Below the pieces are notes generated by a model. It did no database searches. It saw nothing but the letters and a program-made list of their open reading frames with translations, and was not told the origin of the DNA. From contig JAITJS010000027.1 of the NCBI GenBank assembly GCA_031278815.1, positions 1 through 35,787 on the forward strand: a stretch of DNA of 35,787 nucleotides, in the 5' to 3' direction. Each line of letters starts with the position of its first letter. Position 1 is the first letter of the stretch. This DNA is from Treponema sp. Lineage in GTDB: Bacteria; Spirochaetota; Spirochaetia; Treponematales; Breznakiellaceae. The position numbers and the translations under genes are program-made. Positions 14,221-22,835 of this stretch are shown here, one piece after another.

Positions 14221-15282
14221 ATGGAAGGAACTATGCAGGGAGCATACCTGCCTGGAAATAGTACAGCGGTTCTTAAAACCTACCCCATTCCAACCCCTGG
14301 TTGGGGACAGGTCTTGGTTAAAACCAAGGCATCCACTATCTGCGGTAGCGATATCCGTGCAATTTATCGGGAGCACCAAGGAAAAGGGCCTGAAGGGTAT
14401 CAGGGAGTCATCGCAGGTCATGAGCCCTGTGGGCAGGTCATTGAAGAAGGGCCGGGCATCAAACGGTTTAAGCAAGGGTCCCGGGTTATCGTATACCATA
14501 TCTCGGGATGTGGTGTCTGTCATGACTGCCGGATGGGGTATATGATTTCCTGTTCATCCCCCCACCGGGCAGCGTACGGCTGGCAGCGGGATGGCGGGAT
14601 GGCAGAATATATCCTCTGTGATGAAAAGGACCTGGTAGAACTACCCGAAGGGTTAAGCTATACCGATGGTGCGCAGGTTGCCTGCGGGTTCGGTACCGTA
14701 TACGAAGCCATACATAAGATAGGAGTCAGCGGCGCTGACTCGGTGCTGGTGGTGGGTCTGGGGCCGGTGGGACTGGCGGCGTTAATGCTCTGTAGAGCCA
14801 TGGGTGCCCGGTACGTAATCGGTATTGATGCTAATCCGGCCCGCATCAGCTTAGCGGAAAAACTGCATCTTGCGGACCAAGTCTTAGCCCCTGGGGAAAC
14901 CAATGAAGCAGCGGTAAAGGCCCTCACCGGTGGTCATGGGGTTGAACGGGCCTTTGACTGTTCCGCCAGTGATCAAGGTCGGGCAACTGCGGTTCGCGCT
15001 ACCCGGCAATGGGGAAAGATCGCCTTTGTGGGTGAAGGAGGGACCCTTACGTTCAATCCCAGTCCAGACATCATCCATCCGCAGAAAAGTATATACGGCA
15101 GTTGGGTTACCAGTATCTGGCTCATGGAAGACCTGGTGGAAGCGCTGGTCCGCTGGAAGTTGCATCCCGAAGACCTGGTAACCCACCGATTCCCCTTGGA
15201 AAAAGCCGATGATGCCTACAAGCTCATGGCTGCGGGCAACTGCGGCAAGGTTGCGGTCTGCTTTGACGAGGAACTCAAATAA
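14221..15282 (+). CDS. Zinc-dependent medium-chain alcohol/polyol dehydrogenase
   Basis: 353 residues, the usual length. The catalytic zinc ligands are Cys41 (in TICGSD) and the His67-Glu68 pair (in AGHEPCG). The structural zinc is held by Cys97, Cys100, Cys103 and Cys111. The Rossmann fold has GLGPVG (179-184), and Asp203 at the end of the second strand points to NAD rather than NADP. The family oxidises alcohols, polyols or threonine; the substrate cannot be read from sequence. A relic of a sugar ABC permease lies just upstream, which favours a sugar or polyol. AAGGAG lies about 12 bases before the ATG. A MATE exporter follows 69 bases later. Confidence 0.9.
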   Translation: MEGTMQGAYLPGNSTAVLKTYPIPTPGWGQVLVKTKASTICGSDIRAIYREHQGKGPEGYQGVIAGHEPCGQVIEEGPGIKRFKQGSRVIVYHISGCGVCHDCRMGYMISCSSPHRAAYGWQRDGGMAEYILCDEKDLVELPEGLSYTDGAQVACGFGTVYEAIHKIGVSGADSVLVVGLGPVGLAALMLCRAMGARYVIGIDANPARISLAEKLHLADQVLAPGETNEAAVKALTGGHGVERAFDCSASDQGRATAVRATRQWGKIAFVGEGGTLTFNPSPDIIHPQKSIYGSWVTSIWLMEDLVEALVRWKLHPEDLVTHRFPLEKADDAYKLMAAGNCGKVAVCFDEELK

Positions 15283-15351
15283 TGGGCCTGGGGGGTAGCC
15301 TCCCCAAAAAACAAAGGTGCTTCATATCACTCATAAAGGGAAACACACAAT

Positions 15352-16830
15352 TTGTCTAATCTGCAAATGCATACGCCCGTTTCCAGGGAAACAGCAACAG
15401 CTCATCATAATGCCGCCGACCGGCTTGGTACAGAGCCGGTGGGTAAGCTTCTGGTACAATTCTCAGTACCGGCGATTACCGGGATGCTGGTCAATGCCCT
15501 CTACAATGTGGTTGACCGTATCTTTGTAGGCCGTGGGGTAAATGAGACTGCCCTAGGTGGGCTTGCCTTGGTCATGCCCTTGATGACGATAAGTATGGCC
15601 TTTTCCATGCTTTTCGGGATGGGCGCGGCCAACATGATTTCCATGCGCCTTGGTCAGCAGCGGCAGGAAGAGGCGGAAAATGCCCTCAACCACTGTTTCT
15701 GGCTCTTAACCATCACGGGTCTTTTCATAATGAGTACGGGACTTATCTTGATCGAGCCGATACTCTCGCTCTTGGGGGCCCAAAAAGGAAGCGCTGCCCT
15801 GGACTATGCCCGCAGTTATTTCCAAATTATCCTCTTCGGGTCGGTATTCGGGATGCTGAGCTTCGGCTTTTCCCATTGTACCCGGGCCCAAGGTTTCCCG
15901 CAGGTAACCATGCTCGGTATGTTCATCGGCGCCGGGCTTAATATGCTCTTGGACCCCCTCTTTATTTTTCTCTTTCATTGGGGAGTGGAGGGAGCGGCTT
16001 GGGCGACGATCATATCCCAATGTGCCGCTACCCTGTGGTTCCTCTCCTTCAATATGAGCAAGAAAGCGGTGATCCGGCTTAGGCTAAAGCCCTTTAAGCT
16101 AAGGCTAGACATCATCGTGGCGATCCTCGCCTTTGGGTCATCCCAGTTTTTGCTGCAATTTGTCATGTCCGGGGTACAGTTGCTCTACAACGTCAGCATG
16201 GGTTGGTATGGTGCTGCTGCGCTTGGAGTTTCCAATGGGGGAGATATAGCCCTATCGGGGATGAATATCATTGCTTCCATTTCCCTGTTTATCCTCATGC
16301 CCATATTCGGCATTAACCAGGGGGCCCAGCCCATACTCGGGTACAATTACGGGGCAAAACGCTTTGATCGGGTGCGGAGCGCATACCTGAGGGCCATTGC
16401 CACGGCGAGTGGGATCTGTATTGCCGGCTTTCTCCTGGTCCAAATGGTTCCCCAGGCGCTGGTAAGGCTCTTTGCCCCAGCAGGCAGCCCTGAGTTGCTG
16501 TACTTTACCCCCAGGGCCATGCAGATCGCGCTGCTCCTGCTACCCCTAAACGGTTTCCAGATTGTGTCGGCTAATGTGTTTGTGGTTACCGGACGGCCAA
16601 AGATTGCCATCCTCCTTTCCCTGTTACGGCAGTGTATTGTGCTCATCCCCTGTATGCTGCTCTTTGGGGTCTTGTGGGGACTTTCCGGGGTGATTGCTGC
16701 TGCACCGGTGGCAGATGGATTTGCATTTGTATGTACCGGGGTGATGATTTACTTTGAGATGAGAAAACTGCGAGACCCCGCAGTGCATAAAGAGATACGG
16801 GTCAAGCAAAAGGCCGGAGCTGAAACCTAA
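15352..16830 (+). CDS. MATE-family multidrug/Na+ antiporter
   Basis: About 487-492 residues with about twelve membrane helices in two homologous halves. The first has LLVQFSVPAITGMLVNALYNVVDRIFVGRG and the second has GINQGAQPILGYNYGAKRFDRV, both hallmark segments of MATE exporters (MepA/NorM-like). The start is unclear. TTG at 15352 follows AAAGGGA by about 10 bases, while ATG at 15367 gives a protein five residues shorter. These exporters use Na+ or H+ gradients to expel cationic drugs or metabolites across the inner membrane. The next gene begins 15 bases after the stop, so the exonuclease is probably coexpressed. Confidence 0.92.
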   Translation: MSNLQMHTPVSRETATAHHNAADRLGTEPVGKLLVQFSVPAITGMLVNALYNVVDRIFVGRGVNETALGGLALVMPLMTISMAFSMLFGMGAANMISMRLGQQRQEEAENALNHCFWLLTITGLFIMSTGLILIEPILSLLGAQKGSAALDYARSYFQIILFGSVFGMLSFGFSHCTRAQGFPQVTMLGMFIGAGLNMLLDPLFIFLFHWGVEGAAWATIISQCAATLWFLSFNMSKKAVIRLRLKPFKLRLDIIVAILAFGSSQFLLQFVMSGVQLLYNVSMGWYGAAALGVSNGGDIALSGMNIIASISLFILMPIFGINQGAQPILGYNYGAKRFDRVRSAYLRAIATASGICIAGFLLVQMVPQALVRLFAPAGSPELLYFTPRAMQIALLLLPLNGFQIVSANVFVVTGRPKIAILLSLLRQCIVLIPCMLLFGVLWGLSGVIAAAPVADGFAFVCTGVMIYFEMRKLRDPAVHKEIRVKQKAGAET

Positions 16831-16845
16831 GGAGTTTTAAAAAAG

Positions 16846-17421
16846 ATGGATTTTGTTACTATTGATTTTGAAACCGGCCAGTACGCCCGAGAAAGCGCCT
16901 GTGCCGTGGGATTGGCAAAATATCAGCAGGGGAAGGTGGTGGATACCTTCTATTCCTTGATATGTCCTCCGGTTCTGTACATTCGACCGGATTTTACCGC
17001 TATTCATGGCCTCACCCTTGAGGACGTGCAAGATGCCCCACGTTTCGAGGAGCTTTGGGAATCCCAGATACAGCCCTTTATGGCGGGCTTTCCCGTGGCG
17101 GCCCATAATGCCCCCTTTGATATGGGAGTGCTCAGGGCAGTGCTTGCGTGGTATGATCTTGCTGCGCCGAGGTTCTCCTATTTTTGTACCCTTGCGCTGG
17201 CCCGGCATACCTGGCCGGATCTCGCTTCCCACAAACTTACCTTCTTGGGATCCACCTTTGGTATAGACTATGCAGCCCATAATGCCCTGGCAGATGCCCA
17301 AGTCTGCGGGGACGTGGTGTGCAGGGCGGCAAAACACCAGGGCAGCAAGAATCTGAAAGAACTCCTCCATGCCACGGGTATAGGGATGAGCACCTTTGTT
17401 TCCTCAGGTGCGGGTACCTAA
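16846..17421 (+). CDS. DnaQ-like DEDDh 3'-5' exonuclease
   Basis: 191 residues with all five acidic and histidine residues of a DEDDh exonuclease: Asp7 and Glu9 (in DFETG), Asp92 (in HNAPFD), His145 and Asp150 (in AHNALADA). The family includes the proofreading subunit of DNA polymerase III, RNase T and stand-alone single-strand exonucleases. At this size, and without a polymerase-binding C-terminal tail, it is probably a stand-alone enzyme. The ATG has AAGGAG about 10 bases upstream. It follows the MATE gene closely and is separated by more than 100 bases from the GntR promoter. The exact substrate is unknown. Confidence 0.92.
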   Translation: MDFVTIDFETGQYARESACAVGLAKYQQGKVVDTFYSLICPPVLYIRPDFTAIHGLTLEDVQDAPRFEELWESQIQPFMAGFPVAAHNAPFDMGVLRAVLAWYDLAAPRFSYFCTLALARHTWPDLASHKLTFLGSTFGIDYAAHNALADAQVCGDVVCRAAKHQGSKNLKELLHATGIGMSTFVSSGAGT

Positions 17422-17495
17422 AGCTCCTATAGAGGCTCAGCGCCTTCTTTTACCCGTATACATTCCCCACGAGGATAAACCCATAGAAAAAGTGA

Positions 17496-17545
17496 TTGAC
17501 ATATTGTACTAGTTTATTTACTATTGTACTAGATGAATAGTACAA
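17496..17545 (+). promoter_or_regulatory. Promoter and palindromic operator over the GntR start codon
   Basis: TTGACA (17496-17501) and TACTAT (17519-17524) are separated by exactly 17 bases. A perfect palindrome, TTGTACTA (17524-17531) and TAGTACAA (17538-17545) with a 6-base spacer, covers the end of the -10 box and the ATG at 17533. An extra direct copy of TTGTACTAG lies at 17504-17512, exactly 20 bases upstream of the second copy. Transcription is expected to begin near 17531, so the mRNA would have almost no leader. No ribosome site is visible before the ATG. Confidence 0.7.
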
Positions 17546-17940
17546 ATACCGAGACCACACTACGTTTTTCTCTGGACACAGCTAATGGCGTACCGGTATA
17601 TCGGCAAATCATCCAGCAAATAGAATATGCCCTCTTATCCGGTCGAGTACAGGCAGGGGACAAGCTGCCGACGATCCGTTCCCTTGCGGTGGGCCTCAAA
17701 GTCAACCCTAATACCATCGCCAAGGCATACGGTGAACTGGAGATCCGAGGTATCTTGCATACACAAGTAGGAAGCGGCACCTATATATCAGGTAAAAAAC
17801 CTATAGGGGAGGAGGATGCCCTGGAACGGAAGATTCAGGAAGTACTGGGACGGTTTATTGAGGAGATGCGCGCGCTAGGAGTTGCAAAAAAAGAACTGGT
17901 AGATCTTATCGAGGCTTACGATGAAAGGAGGATGCAATGA
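17533..17940 (+). CDS. GntR-family regulator, YtrA subfamily
   Basis: 135 residues, the short length of YtrA regulators (a GntR winged helix plus only two C-terminal helices). The winged helix covers about 20-88: PVYRQIIQQIEYALLSGRVQAGDKLPTIRSLAVGLKVNPNTIAKAYGELE, ending in the wing GSGTYIS. The tail (about 96-133) is helical and would dimerise. The ATG at 17533 lies inside a palindrome and lacks a ribosome site, so leaderless translation is likely. The last four bases overlap the next gene (ATGA). YtrA repressors typically control adjacent ABC transporters, and an ABC system follows here. Confidence 0.92.
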   Translation: MNSTNTETTLRFSLDTANGVPVYRQIIQQIEYALLSGRVQAGDKLPTIRSLAVGLKVNPNTIAKAYGELEIRGILHTQVGSGTYISGKKPIGEEDALERKIQEVLGRFIEEMRALGVAKKELVDLIEAYDERRMQ

Positions 17941-18920
17941 GCCTTACACAAAGCGGTTTAGTTAAGCACGGTGAGCAGCCGAGTAGAAAAAAAATGAAAC
18001 CCCATCCCGCGGCGTATCAGCTACGGGATTTTACCCGTATGAAGCTGTTCGCGGTGCTCCTGTGTGTTGCGGGAATCATCCTGGGACTCACGGGGAAAAG
18101 GGAAATGCTCGGAACCCTGGGTGGGGATATCTTGACCGGAGTCTCGGTGCTCACTGCCTTGTATATCCTCATCGTCCCGGCGGTGCGGAAAATTGAGGAA
18201 TGGGATCGGGCGGTAGTGCTCAGGCTGGGACGTTTCCAGGGGGTACGGGGGCCGGGGCTTATCTTCCTCGTACCGTTATTCGATAGAATCTCCCAGATCA
18301 TCGACATCCGCATCCGGGTTACCGACTTTGCCGCCCAGGAAACCCTTACCCGGGACTCGGTAATGGTCAATGTGGATGCCTTCGCGTTTTGGCTGGTTTG
18401 GGACCCCCAGAAGGCGGTTCTGGAAGTGGAAGACTATACCCAAGCGGTGATGTTGGCTTCTCAGGCAGCGTTGCGGAACGCGGTTTCCAGTAATGATCTT
18501 TCCACCTTTCTTGAACGGGGAGACCTCATTGAAAAGCAGATCCAGGCCGAGGTAGATCGGCAGACCACCGAGTGGGGCATTACGGTGCAGTACATCGAGC
18601 TCACCGATGTGCAGATCCCTGAGGCTCTCCAGGATTCCCTATCGCGCATCGCCCAGGCGGAACGGGAAAAAAAGGGCCGGATCCTCCTGGCAGATGCGGA
18701 GATCGAGATCGCCCGGAAGCTGGAGGAAGCAGTAGCAATCTACGCCAAAAATGAACCGGCTATGAAACTGAAGATTCTTTCCATATTAAACGAAGGATTA
18801 AAAGCGGGAAATTCCATGATGCTGGTCCCCAATTCCATTACAGAAGCGCTCAAAGCCAAGGATGTGTTCGGTTTAGAGGCGCTGACAGAACTACGGCATC
18901 AAAAGAAAGTGGCAGAATAG
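17937..18920 (+). CDS. SPFH/band-7 membrane protein, slipin type
   Basis: 327 residues. A basic 35-residue N-terminus is followed by two hydrophobic segments (about 36-52 and 62-82) and then the band-7/SPFH domain (about 84-255). Diagnostic words are EEWDRAVVLRLGRFQGVRGPGLIFLVPLFDRI, ITVQYIELTDVQIPEALQDSL and the following AQAEREKKGRILLADAEIEIARKLEEA coiled coil. Slipins form large oligomeric rings on membranes and help assemble or protect membrane proteins. The gene overlaps the regulator by four bases (ATGA), so its synthesis is coupled to it. An 80-base gap with a dyad precedes the ABC genes. A link with ABC export is inferred from order. Confidence 0.92.
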   Translation: MSLTQSGLVKHGEQPSRKKMKPHPAAYQLRDFTRMKLFAVLLCVAGIILGLTGKREMLGTLGGDILTGVSVLTALYILIVPAVRKIEEWDRAVVLRLGRFQGVRGPGLIFLVPLFDRISQIIDIRIRVTDFAAQETLTRDSVMVNVDAFAFWLVWDPQKAVLEVEDYTQAVMLASQAALRNAVSSNDLSTFLERGDLIEKQIQAEVDRQTTEWGITVQYIELTDVQIPEALQDSLSRIAQAEREKKGRILLADAEIEIARKLEEAVAIYAKNEPAMKLKILSILNEGLKAGNSMMLVPNSITEALKAKDVFGLEALTELRHQKKVAE

Positions 18921-18965
18921 GAAGGGGTTTCTCCCCGGTCCATGCAGAGGGATCGCATAGGCGGT

Positions 18966-18987
18966 AATTAGTTAGTAAGTACTAATT
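18966..18987 (+). promoter_or_regulatory. Dyad before the ABC ATPase gene
   Basis: AATTAGT (18966-18972) and ACTAATT (18981-18987) are perfect inverted 7-mers with 8 bases between. The core GTACTA (18979-18984) is also in the GntR palindrome, so this may be a second, weaker operator. It ends just before the strong AAGGAGG of the next gene. Confidence 0.4.
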
Positions 18988-19001
18988 TTAAGGAGGTATA
19001 C

Positions 19002-19685
19002 ATGACGGTAATACAAGCGGTAAATGCGGTGAAAAATTACGGACTGAACGGCCAGCAGGTCCATGCCCTGCGGGGGATAAACCTGGAGTTCCAAAGCGGT
19101 GAGTTTGCAGCAGTGGCCGGTCCTTCAGGGAGCGGTAAGTCTACCTTTCTGCACCTAGCAGGATGTCTGGACACCCTGTCAGGGGGCAGCATGATCGTGG
19201 AAGGGCAGGATGTGGCAGGGCTTTCCCAAAAACAGTTGGCGTTGCTGCGGCGATACCGTATCGGGTTTATCTTCCAGGCATATAACCTCATCCCGGTCCT
19301 GTCGGTGGAGGAAAATATTGGTTTCCCCCTCACCCTCTTGGGGGTGGACAAACAGGAGATCCGCGATAGGGTCAGGCAGGTGCTCACCGAGGTGGGGCTT
19401 ACCGGTATGGAAAGACGCCGCCCCAAGGAGATGTCAGGCGGTCAGCAGCAACGGGTGGCTATTGCCCGGGCCCTGGTAAAAAAGCCTGCCATCATCCTCG
19501 CGGATGAGCCCACCGCAAACCTGGATTCTACCATTAGCCGGGAGATCCTGGAACTTATGGTCCGGCTCAACAAAAGTGAAGGGACTACCTTCATCTTTTC
19601 CACCCATGATCCCATGGTCATGGACTATGCCCGCAGGATCGTCCGTATCCGAGACGGCCAAATCGAAAGCAACGAGGTAACGTGA
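19002..19685 (+). CDS. ABC transporter ATPase, LolD/MacB type
   Basis: 227 residues. Walker A is GPSGSGKST (40-48), the Q-loop is in FIFQAYNLIP (89-98), the ABC signature is SGGQQQR (145-151), Walker B is IILADEP with Glu169, and the H-loop histidine is 202. The family powers type VII (MacB-fold) mechanotransmission transporters such as LolCDE and MacB. It is followed by two FtsX-type permeases, which fits this class. TAAGGAGGTATAC gives an excellent ribosome site. The stop overlaps the start of the first permease (TGATG), showing tight coupling. Confidence 0.96.
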   Translation: MTVIQAVNAVKNYGLNGQQVHALRGINLEFQSGEFAAVAGPSGSGKSTFLHLAGCLDTLSGGSMIVEGQDVAGLSQKQLALLRRYRIGFIFQAYNLIPVLSVEENIGFPLTLLGVDKQEIRDRVRQVLTEVGLTGMERRRPKEMSGGQQQRVAIARALVKKPAIILADEPTANLDSTISREILELMVRLNKSEGTTFIFSTHDPMVMDYARRIVRIRDGQIESNEVT

Positions 19686-21367
19686 TGACGATGACAAGCA
19701 TAATCGAGTTGGAGCGGCTGGCCTTCCGCAATCTGGCCCGGCATAAGGTGAAGACCATCCTCACCATTACCGCGGTAAGCGTCAGCGTGGGGCTTTATAT
19801 TTTTATGGACGGCTGGCTCACGGGGATGAACATTGATTCCCTGCGGAACATCGCCAGTTTTGAGATCGGCGCAGCAAAGCTCCAGACCAGGGCCTATTAC
19901 GACAAAAAAGAGGACCTTCCCATGTACGAGAACTTTCAGGGGTGGGAGCCAAGCGCTACGGCCCTGGATCGAGCGGGTTATGACAGTACGCCACGGTTCG
20001 TGTTTACCGGGACCCTCTATTCAAAAACCGCTTCTGCGCCCATACAGTTTAGCGGCTGCGACCCGGCAGGGGAGGCGCGGGTCCTCCGCTACCCGGAGTA
20101 TATCGAATCCGGTCGTTTTATCAGGAACGGCGCTTTTGAAATAGTCCTGGGGGCGGTTACCGCAGACAAGCTCCAGGTGGGAATCCCCCAGCGGCCCAGG
20201 GCGGATGAACTGGAGCAGGATATTCTTCCCAGTCTCCCTACGAGGGAACAGGACTTTGTGCGAGGCCTCTATGAAAAGGCTCCTTCCCGGTCCGGAGAGG
20301 AACGTCAGACCCTGAAAAAAAACATTCCCCCTGCGGATATGGAGCGCTACTGGAAAGTCCTGGCCGAGATGGGGCGGATGGACGTGCAAATCTCCACGGT
20401 GATCGATATCAAGGCCGCCCCTGAATCGGTGCGGAAGGAGAAGTTTGAGGTGGACCTGGCCCCGGTTTTCAGCGCCGAAGAACAGGAGCTGTTCCGCCGG
20501 GCCTACGAGTTTGATGAACTTACCCAGGCTTGGCATCTGGTTTCCGAAGACGAGGCCCTTCCGTCCTGGGTTTTGGACGCTATGGTCGGGGTGGATTACG
20601 CCGGGGCCATACGGCATGTGAACCAGCTCATTTCCGCAGTGGTGGTAGGAGTGGTCAATTCCCCCAATCCCAAGACCAACAACAACACCGCCTGGATTCC
20701 CCTGGAGGCGCTCCAGGACGAGACCGGGCTTATGCTGGAGGGCCGGGTGACGGAACTCCTGATCCGGATAAAGAACGCCGACGACGGGAAGGTTTCTGGA
20801 AAAGCCGAGCGTCCCGGGGCCATCAAAGCGGCCCTGGCGGGAACGGCCTATACCCTGCCGCAGGAACTGGATATTTATCCCTGGGAGGCCTATGTCCAGG
20901 ACTACCTCGGGGCCTCAGGGGGGGACAATATTACCAACAGCGTCATGATCGTCATCCTCTTCATCCTTTCCTTCATGGGGATCGCCAATACCATGCTCCT
21001 TGCCATCCTGGAACGGACCCGGGAAACCGGCATGATGCGGGCTATGGGCATGAGCAACGGCCAGTTGATCGGCGTCTATATGCTGGAGGCCGGGATGATG
21101 GGCTGTTTCGGTTCCCTTATCGGCATCCTGCTGGGCTGCCTTATCAATATCCCCATGGTCGAATACGGCCTTGACTTTACCGCCATGACCGAATCTATGG
21201 GGGGAGACATCGGTTACCGGGTTACCGGCGTCTTCCGGTCCGCGTGGCATATCCCGGCGATCATCGGTTCCGGGATCATCGCCACGATCCTGGCTTCCTG
21301 CATGGCCTTCTTCCCCATCCGGCGGGCCCTCAAGACGCCAATCACCGAAAGCCTGCGGTTTGAGTAA
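19685..21367 (+). CDS. FtsX/MacB-type ABC permease with a large periplasmic domain
   Basis: 560 residues if started at the ATG at 19685, which overlaps the ATPase stop as TGATG. One membrane helix lies near residues 20-40, then a periplasmic part of about 370 residues, then three helices in the last 150 residues. The FtsX core near the C-terminus has NTMLLAILERTRETGMMRAMGMSNGQLIGVYMLEAGMMG, the segment that contacts the ATPase. The periplasmic part is about 140 residues longer than in its partner, with an acidic, charged insert near 170-260 (for example DILPSLPTREQDFVRGLYEKAP). With the partner it should form an asymmetric pair like LolC and LolE. Confidence 0.92.
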   Translation: MTMTSIIELERLAFRNLARHKVKTILTITAVSVSVGLYIFMDGWLTGMNIDSLRNIASFEIGAAKLQTRAYYDKKEDLPMYENFQGWEPSATALDRAGYDSTPRFVFTGTLYSKTASAPIQFSGCDPAGEARVLRYPEYIESGRFIRNGAFEIVLGAVTADKLQVGIPQRPRADELEQDILPSLPTREQDFVRGLYEKAPSRSGEERQTLKKNIPPADMERYWKVLAEMGRMDVQISTVIDIKAAPESVRKEKFEVDLAPVFSAEEQELFRRAYEFDELTQAWHLVSEDEALPSWVLDAMVGVDYAGAIRHVNQLISAVVVGVVNSPNPKTNNNTAWIPLEALQDETGLMLEGRVTELLIRIKNADDGKVSGKAERPGAIKAALAGTAYTLPQELDIYPWEAYVQDYLGASGGDNITNSVMIVILFILSFMGIANTMLLAILERTRETGMMRAMGMSNGQLIGVYMLEAGMMGCFGSLIGILLGCLINIPMVEYGLDFTAMTESMGGDIGYRVTGVFRSAWHIPAIIGSGIIATILASCMAFFPIRRALKTPITESLRFE

Positions 21368-21406
21368 ACGGTGCCTGGCACCAGTTGGGGAGTGAAGAAT
21401 GGTAAC

Positions 21407-21472
21407 CACGAACGACGCGGGCAAACACGAACCTGTTGTTCGGTATATTTCCTTACGGGTGTTTGTTCGTGA
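21407..21472. repeat. Imperfect inverted repeat between the two permease genes
   Basis: CACGAAC (21407-21413) recurs inverted as GTTCGTG (21466-21472), and CAAACAC and GTGTTTG lie inside the pair. The two permease genes are separated by 144 bases, while the other junctions in this part of the operon are much tighter. A small insertion of repetitive DNA is likely. The word CCACGAA is also found in the element at 29165-29353. Confidence 0.4.
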
Positions 21473-21511
21473 GATGGTTATTATTGGCGGCTTGTGATGA
21501 AAGGAGGAATC

Positions 21512-22780
21512 ATGGATACCATCAGAATCGGGGGCGCGGGAGCCCTCATCAAGATCGCGTACCGGAACATTTTACGAAACCGGCGGCGGACCCTTTTCTG
21601 CGTCAGCGCGGCGGCCGTCGCGGTGTTCTTTACGGTTTTTATGCAGGCGTGGATTGCGGGGATGACGAACAACATGGAGGAGGTGGTCCGGGTTTTTGAC
21701 TCAGGCCACCTGAGCGCGGTGTCTTCCCAATACGAGGCGGAAAAGGAATATTACCCCGTCTGGTTTCCCCTGGCCGATGGCCTTCCCGTGGCAGAACTGG
21801 AAGACCGTGTCCTGGGCCTTGAAGGGGTAAAGACGGCGCTCCCCCGGATTACGGCCTTTGCCACCCTCCAGGACAGTACGGTGAAACACGCCTTCCTCTG
21901 GGGCATAAAAGTCAGGGAGGAACTGGCCCTGCATAACTTTAACCTTACCCGCCGGGATGACGGCCTCCTGGAAGGCCGCTATCCCGAACCGGACAGCAAC
22001 GAATGCGCCATCGGGATCAGGATGGCCGAAAAGGCGGGGCTTAGGGTGGGGGACCGCCTTCCCCTGAAAACCATGTCGGCCCAATTTTCCGACAAGCTGT
22101 GGAGCCCGGTCATTACCGGTGTCTTCCAATTCGATTATATAAAATATGACGAAGACGCCATCATCGTTGACTTTACCCGGCTCCAGCGGCTCCTGGTTTT
22201 AGCCGAAGGGACCCAGCAGCTTTTTATCTACGCGGAGAAGGCCGCCCAAAGCAGGGGCATCAGCGGACAGCTCAAAGCCCTGCTGGGGGAGGACACCGTG
22301 GTCCGGGACTGGGGGGATAATTATTTTGTGATCATCATGCAGCAGAGCAGGATGATCTTTATAGTGGTCTATCTGGTGTTCCTCATCGTGGCGAGCTTCC
22401 TCATCGTCAATACCGTGGTGATGATCATCCACGAGCGGATCAAAGAGATCGGCATGATGGGAAGCTTGGGAATGACCCGCGCCGAAATCGTCCGGGTCTT
22501 CTTCTTCGAGGCGGTGTTTCTCAGCGTCCTAGGATCCCTTGCGGGCTGCCTGGTAGGGGGCCTGGCAACGGCGGTGTTTTCCTTCTTCCCCTTTGACTAC
22601 AACGCCTTCACCGGCGGCGGCTTCAAGGAATTCCCCATGGCGGGAACCATCGTCCTGTCCTTCGATCCCGCCATCCTGCTCCAGGGCTTTGTCTTCGGGG
22701 TGCTCATCACCTCAAGCTGTACGCTCTTCCCCAGCCTTAAAAGCGCCTTCGTGGAGCCCGTTGAGGCGTTACGGAGATAA
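21512..22780 (+). CDS. FtsX/MacB-type ABC permease, second subunit
   Basis: 422 residues starting at the ATG at 21512, placed four to five bases after AAAGGAGGA; the GTG at 21494 lies before that site. One N-terminal helix near 25-50 contains VFFTVFMQAWIAGM. A periplasmic domain of about 225 residues follows, then three C-terminal helices. The core motif VMIIHERIKEIGMMGSLGMTRAEIVRVFFFEAVFL matches the FtsX coupling region, as in the first permease. The compact periplasmic domain makes it the likely LolC- or LolE-like partner. The hairpin that follows overlaps its stop codon. Confidence 0.92.
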   Translation: MDTIRIGGAGALIKIAYRNILRNRRRTLFCVSAAAVAVFFTVFMQAWIAGMTNNMEEVVRVFDSGHLSAVSSQYEAEKEYYPVWFPLADGLPVAELEDRVLGLEGVKTALPRITAFATLQDSTVKHAFLWGIKVREELALHNFNLTRRDDGLLEGRYPEPDSNECAIGIRMAEKAGLRVGDRLPLKTMSAQFSDKLWSPVITGVFQFDYIKYDEDAIIVDFTRLQRLLVLAEGTQQLFIYAEKAAQSRGISGQLKALLGEDTVVRDWGDNYFVIIMQQSRMIFIVVYLVFLIVASFLIVNTVVMIIHERIKEIGMMGSLGMTRAEIVRVFFFEAVFLSVLGSLAGCLVGGLATAVFSFFPFDYNAFTGGGFKEFPMAGTIVLSFDPAILLQGFVFGVLITSSCTLFPSLKSAFVEPVEALRR

Positions 22781-22805
22781 TGAACAAGTATTCACTGTTC
22801 ATTAT
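22777..22805 (+). repeat. Perfect 10-bp AT-rich hairpin at the permease stop codon
   Basis: ATAATGAACA (22777-22786) and TGTTCATTAT (22796-22805) pair perfectly around a 9-base loop and include the TAA stop at 22778. Because the LolA-like gene follows in the same operon, it may be a processing or attenuation site, or an inserted short dyad repeat. Confidence 0.5.
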
Positions 22806-22835
22806 TAATTATTACGTGATATGTGGAGGTTTATG

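Noticed and set aside
20021-20617. A 198-codon open frame on the minus strand
   Set aside because: Antisense to the first permease; no motif, no ribosome site.
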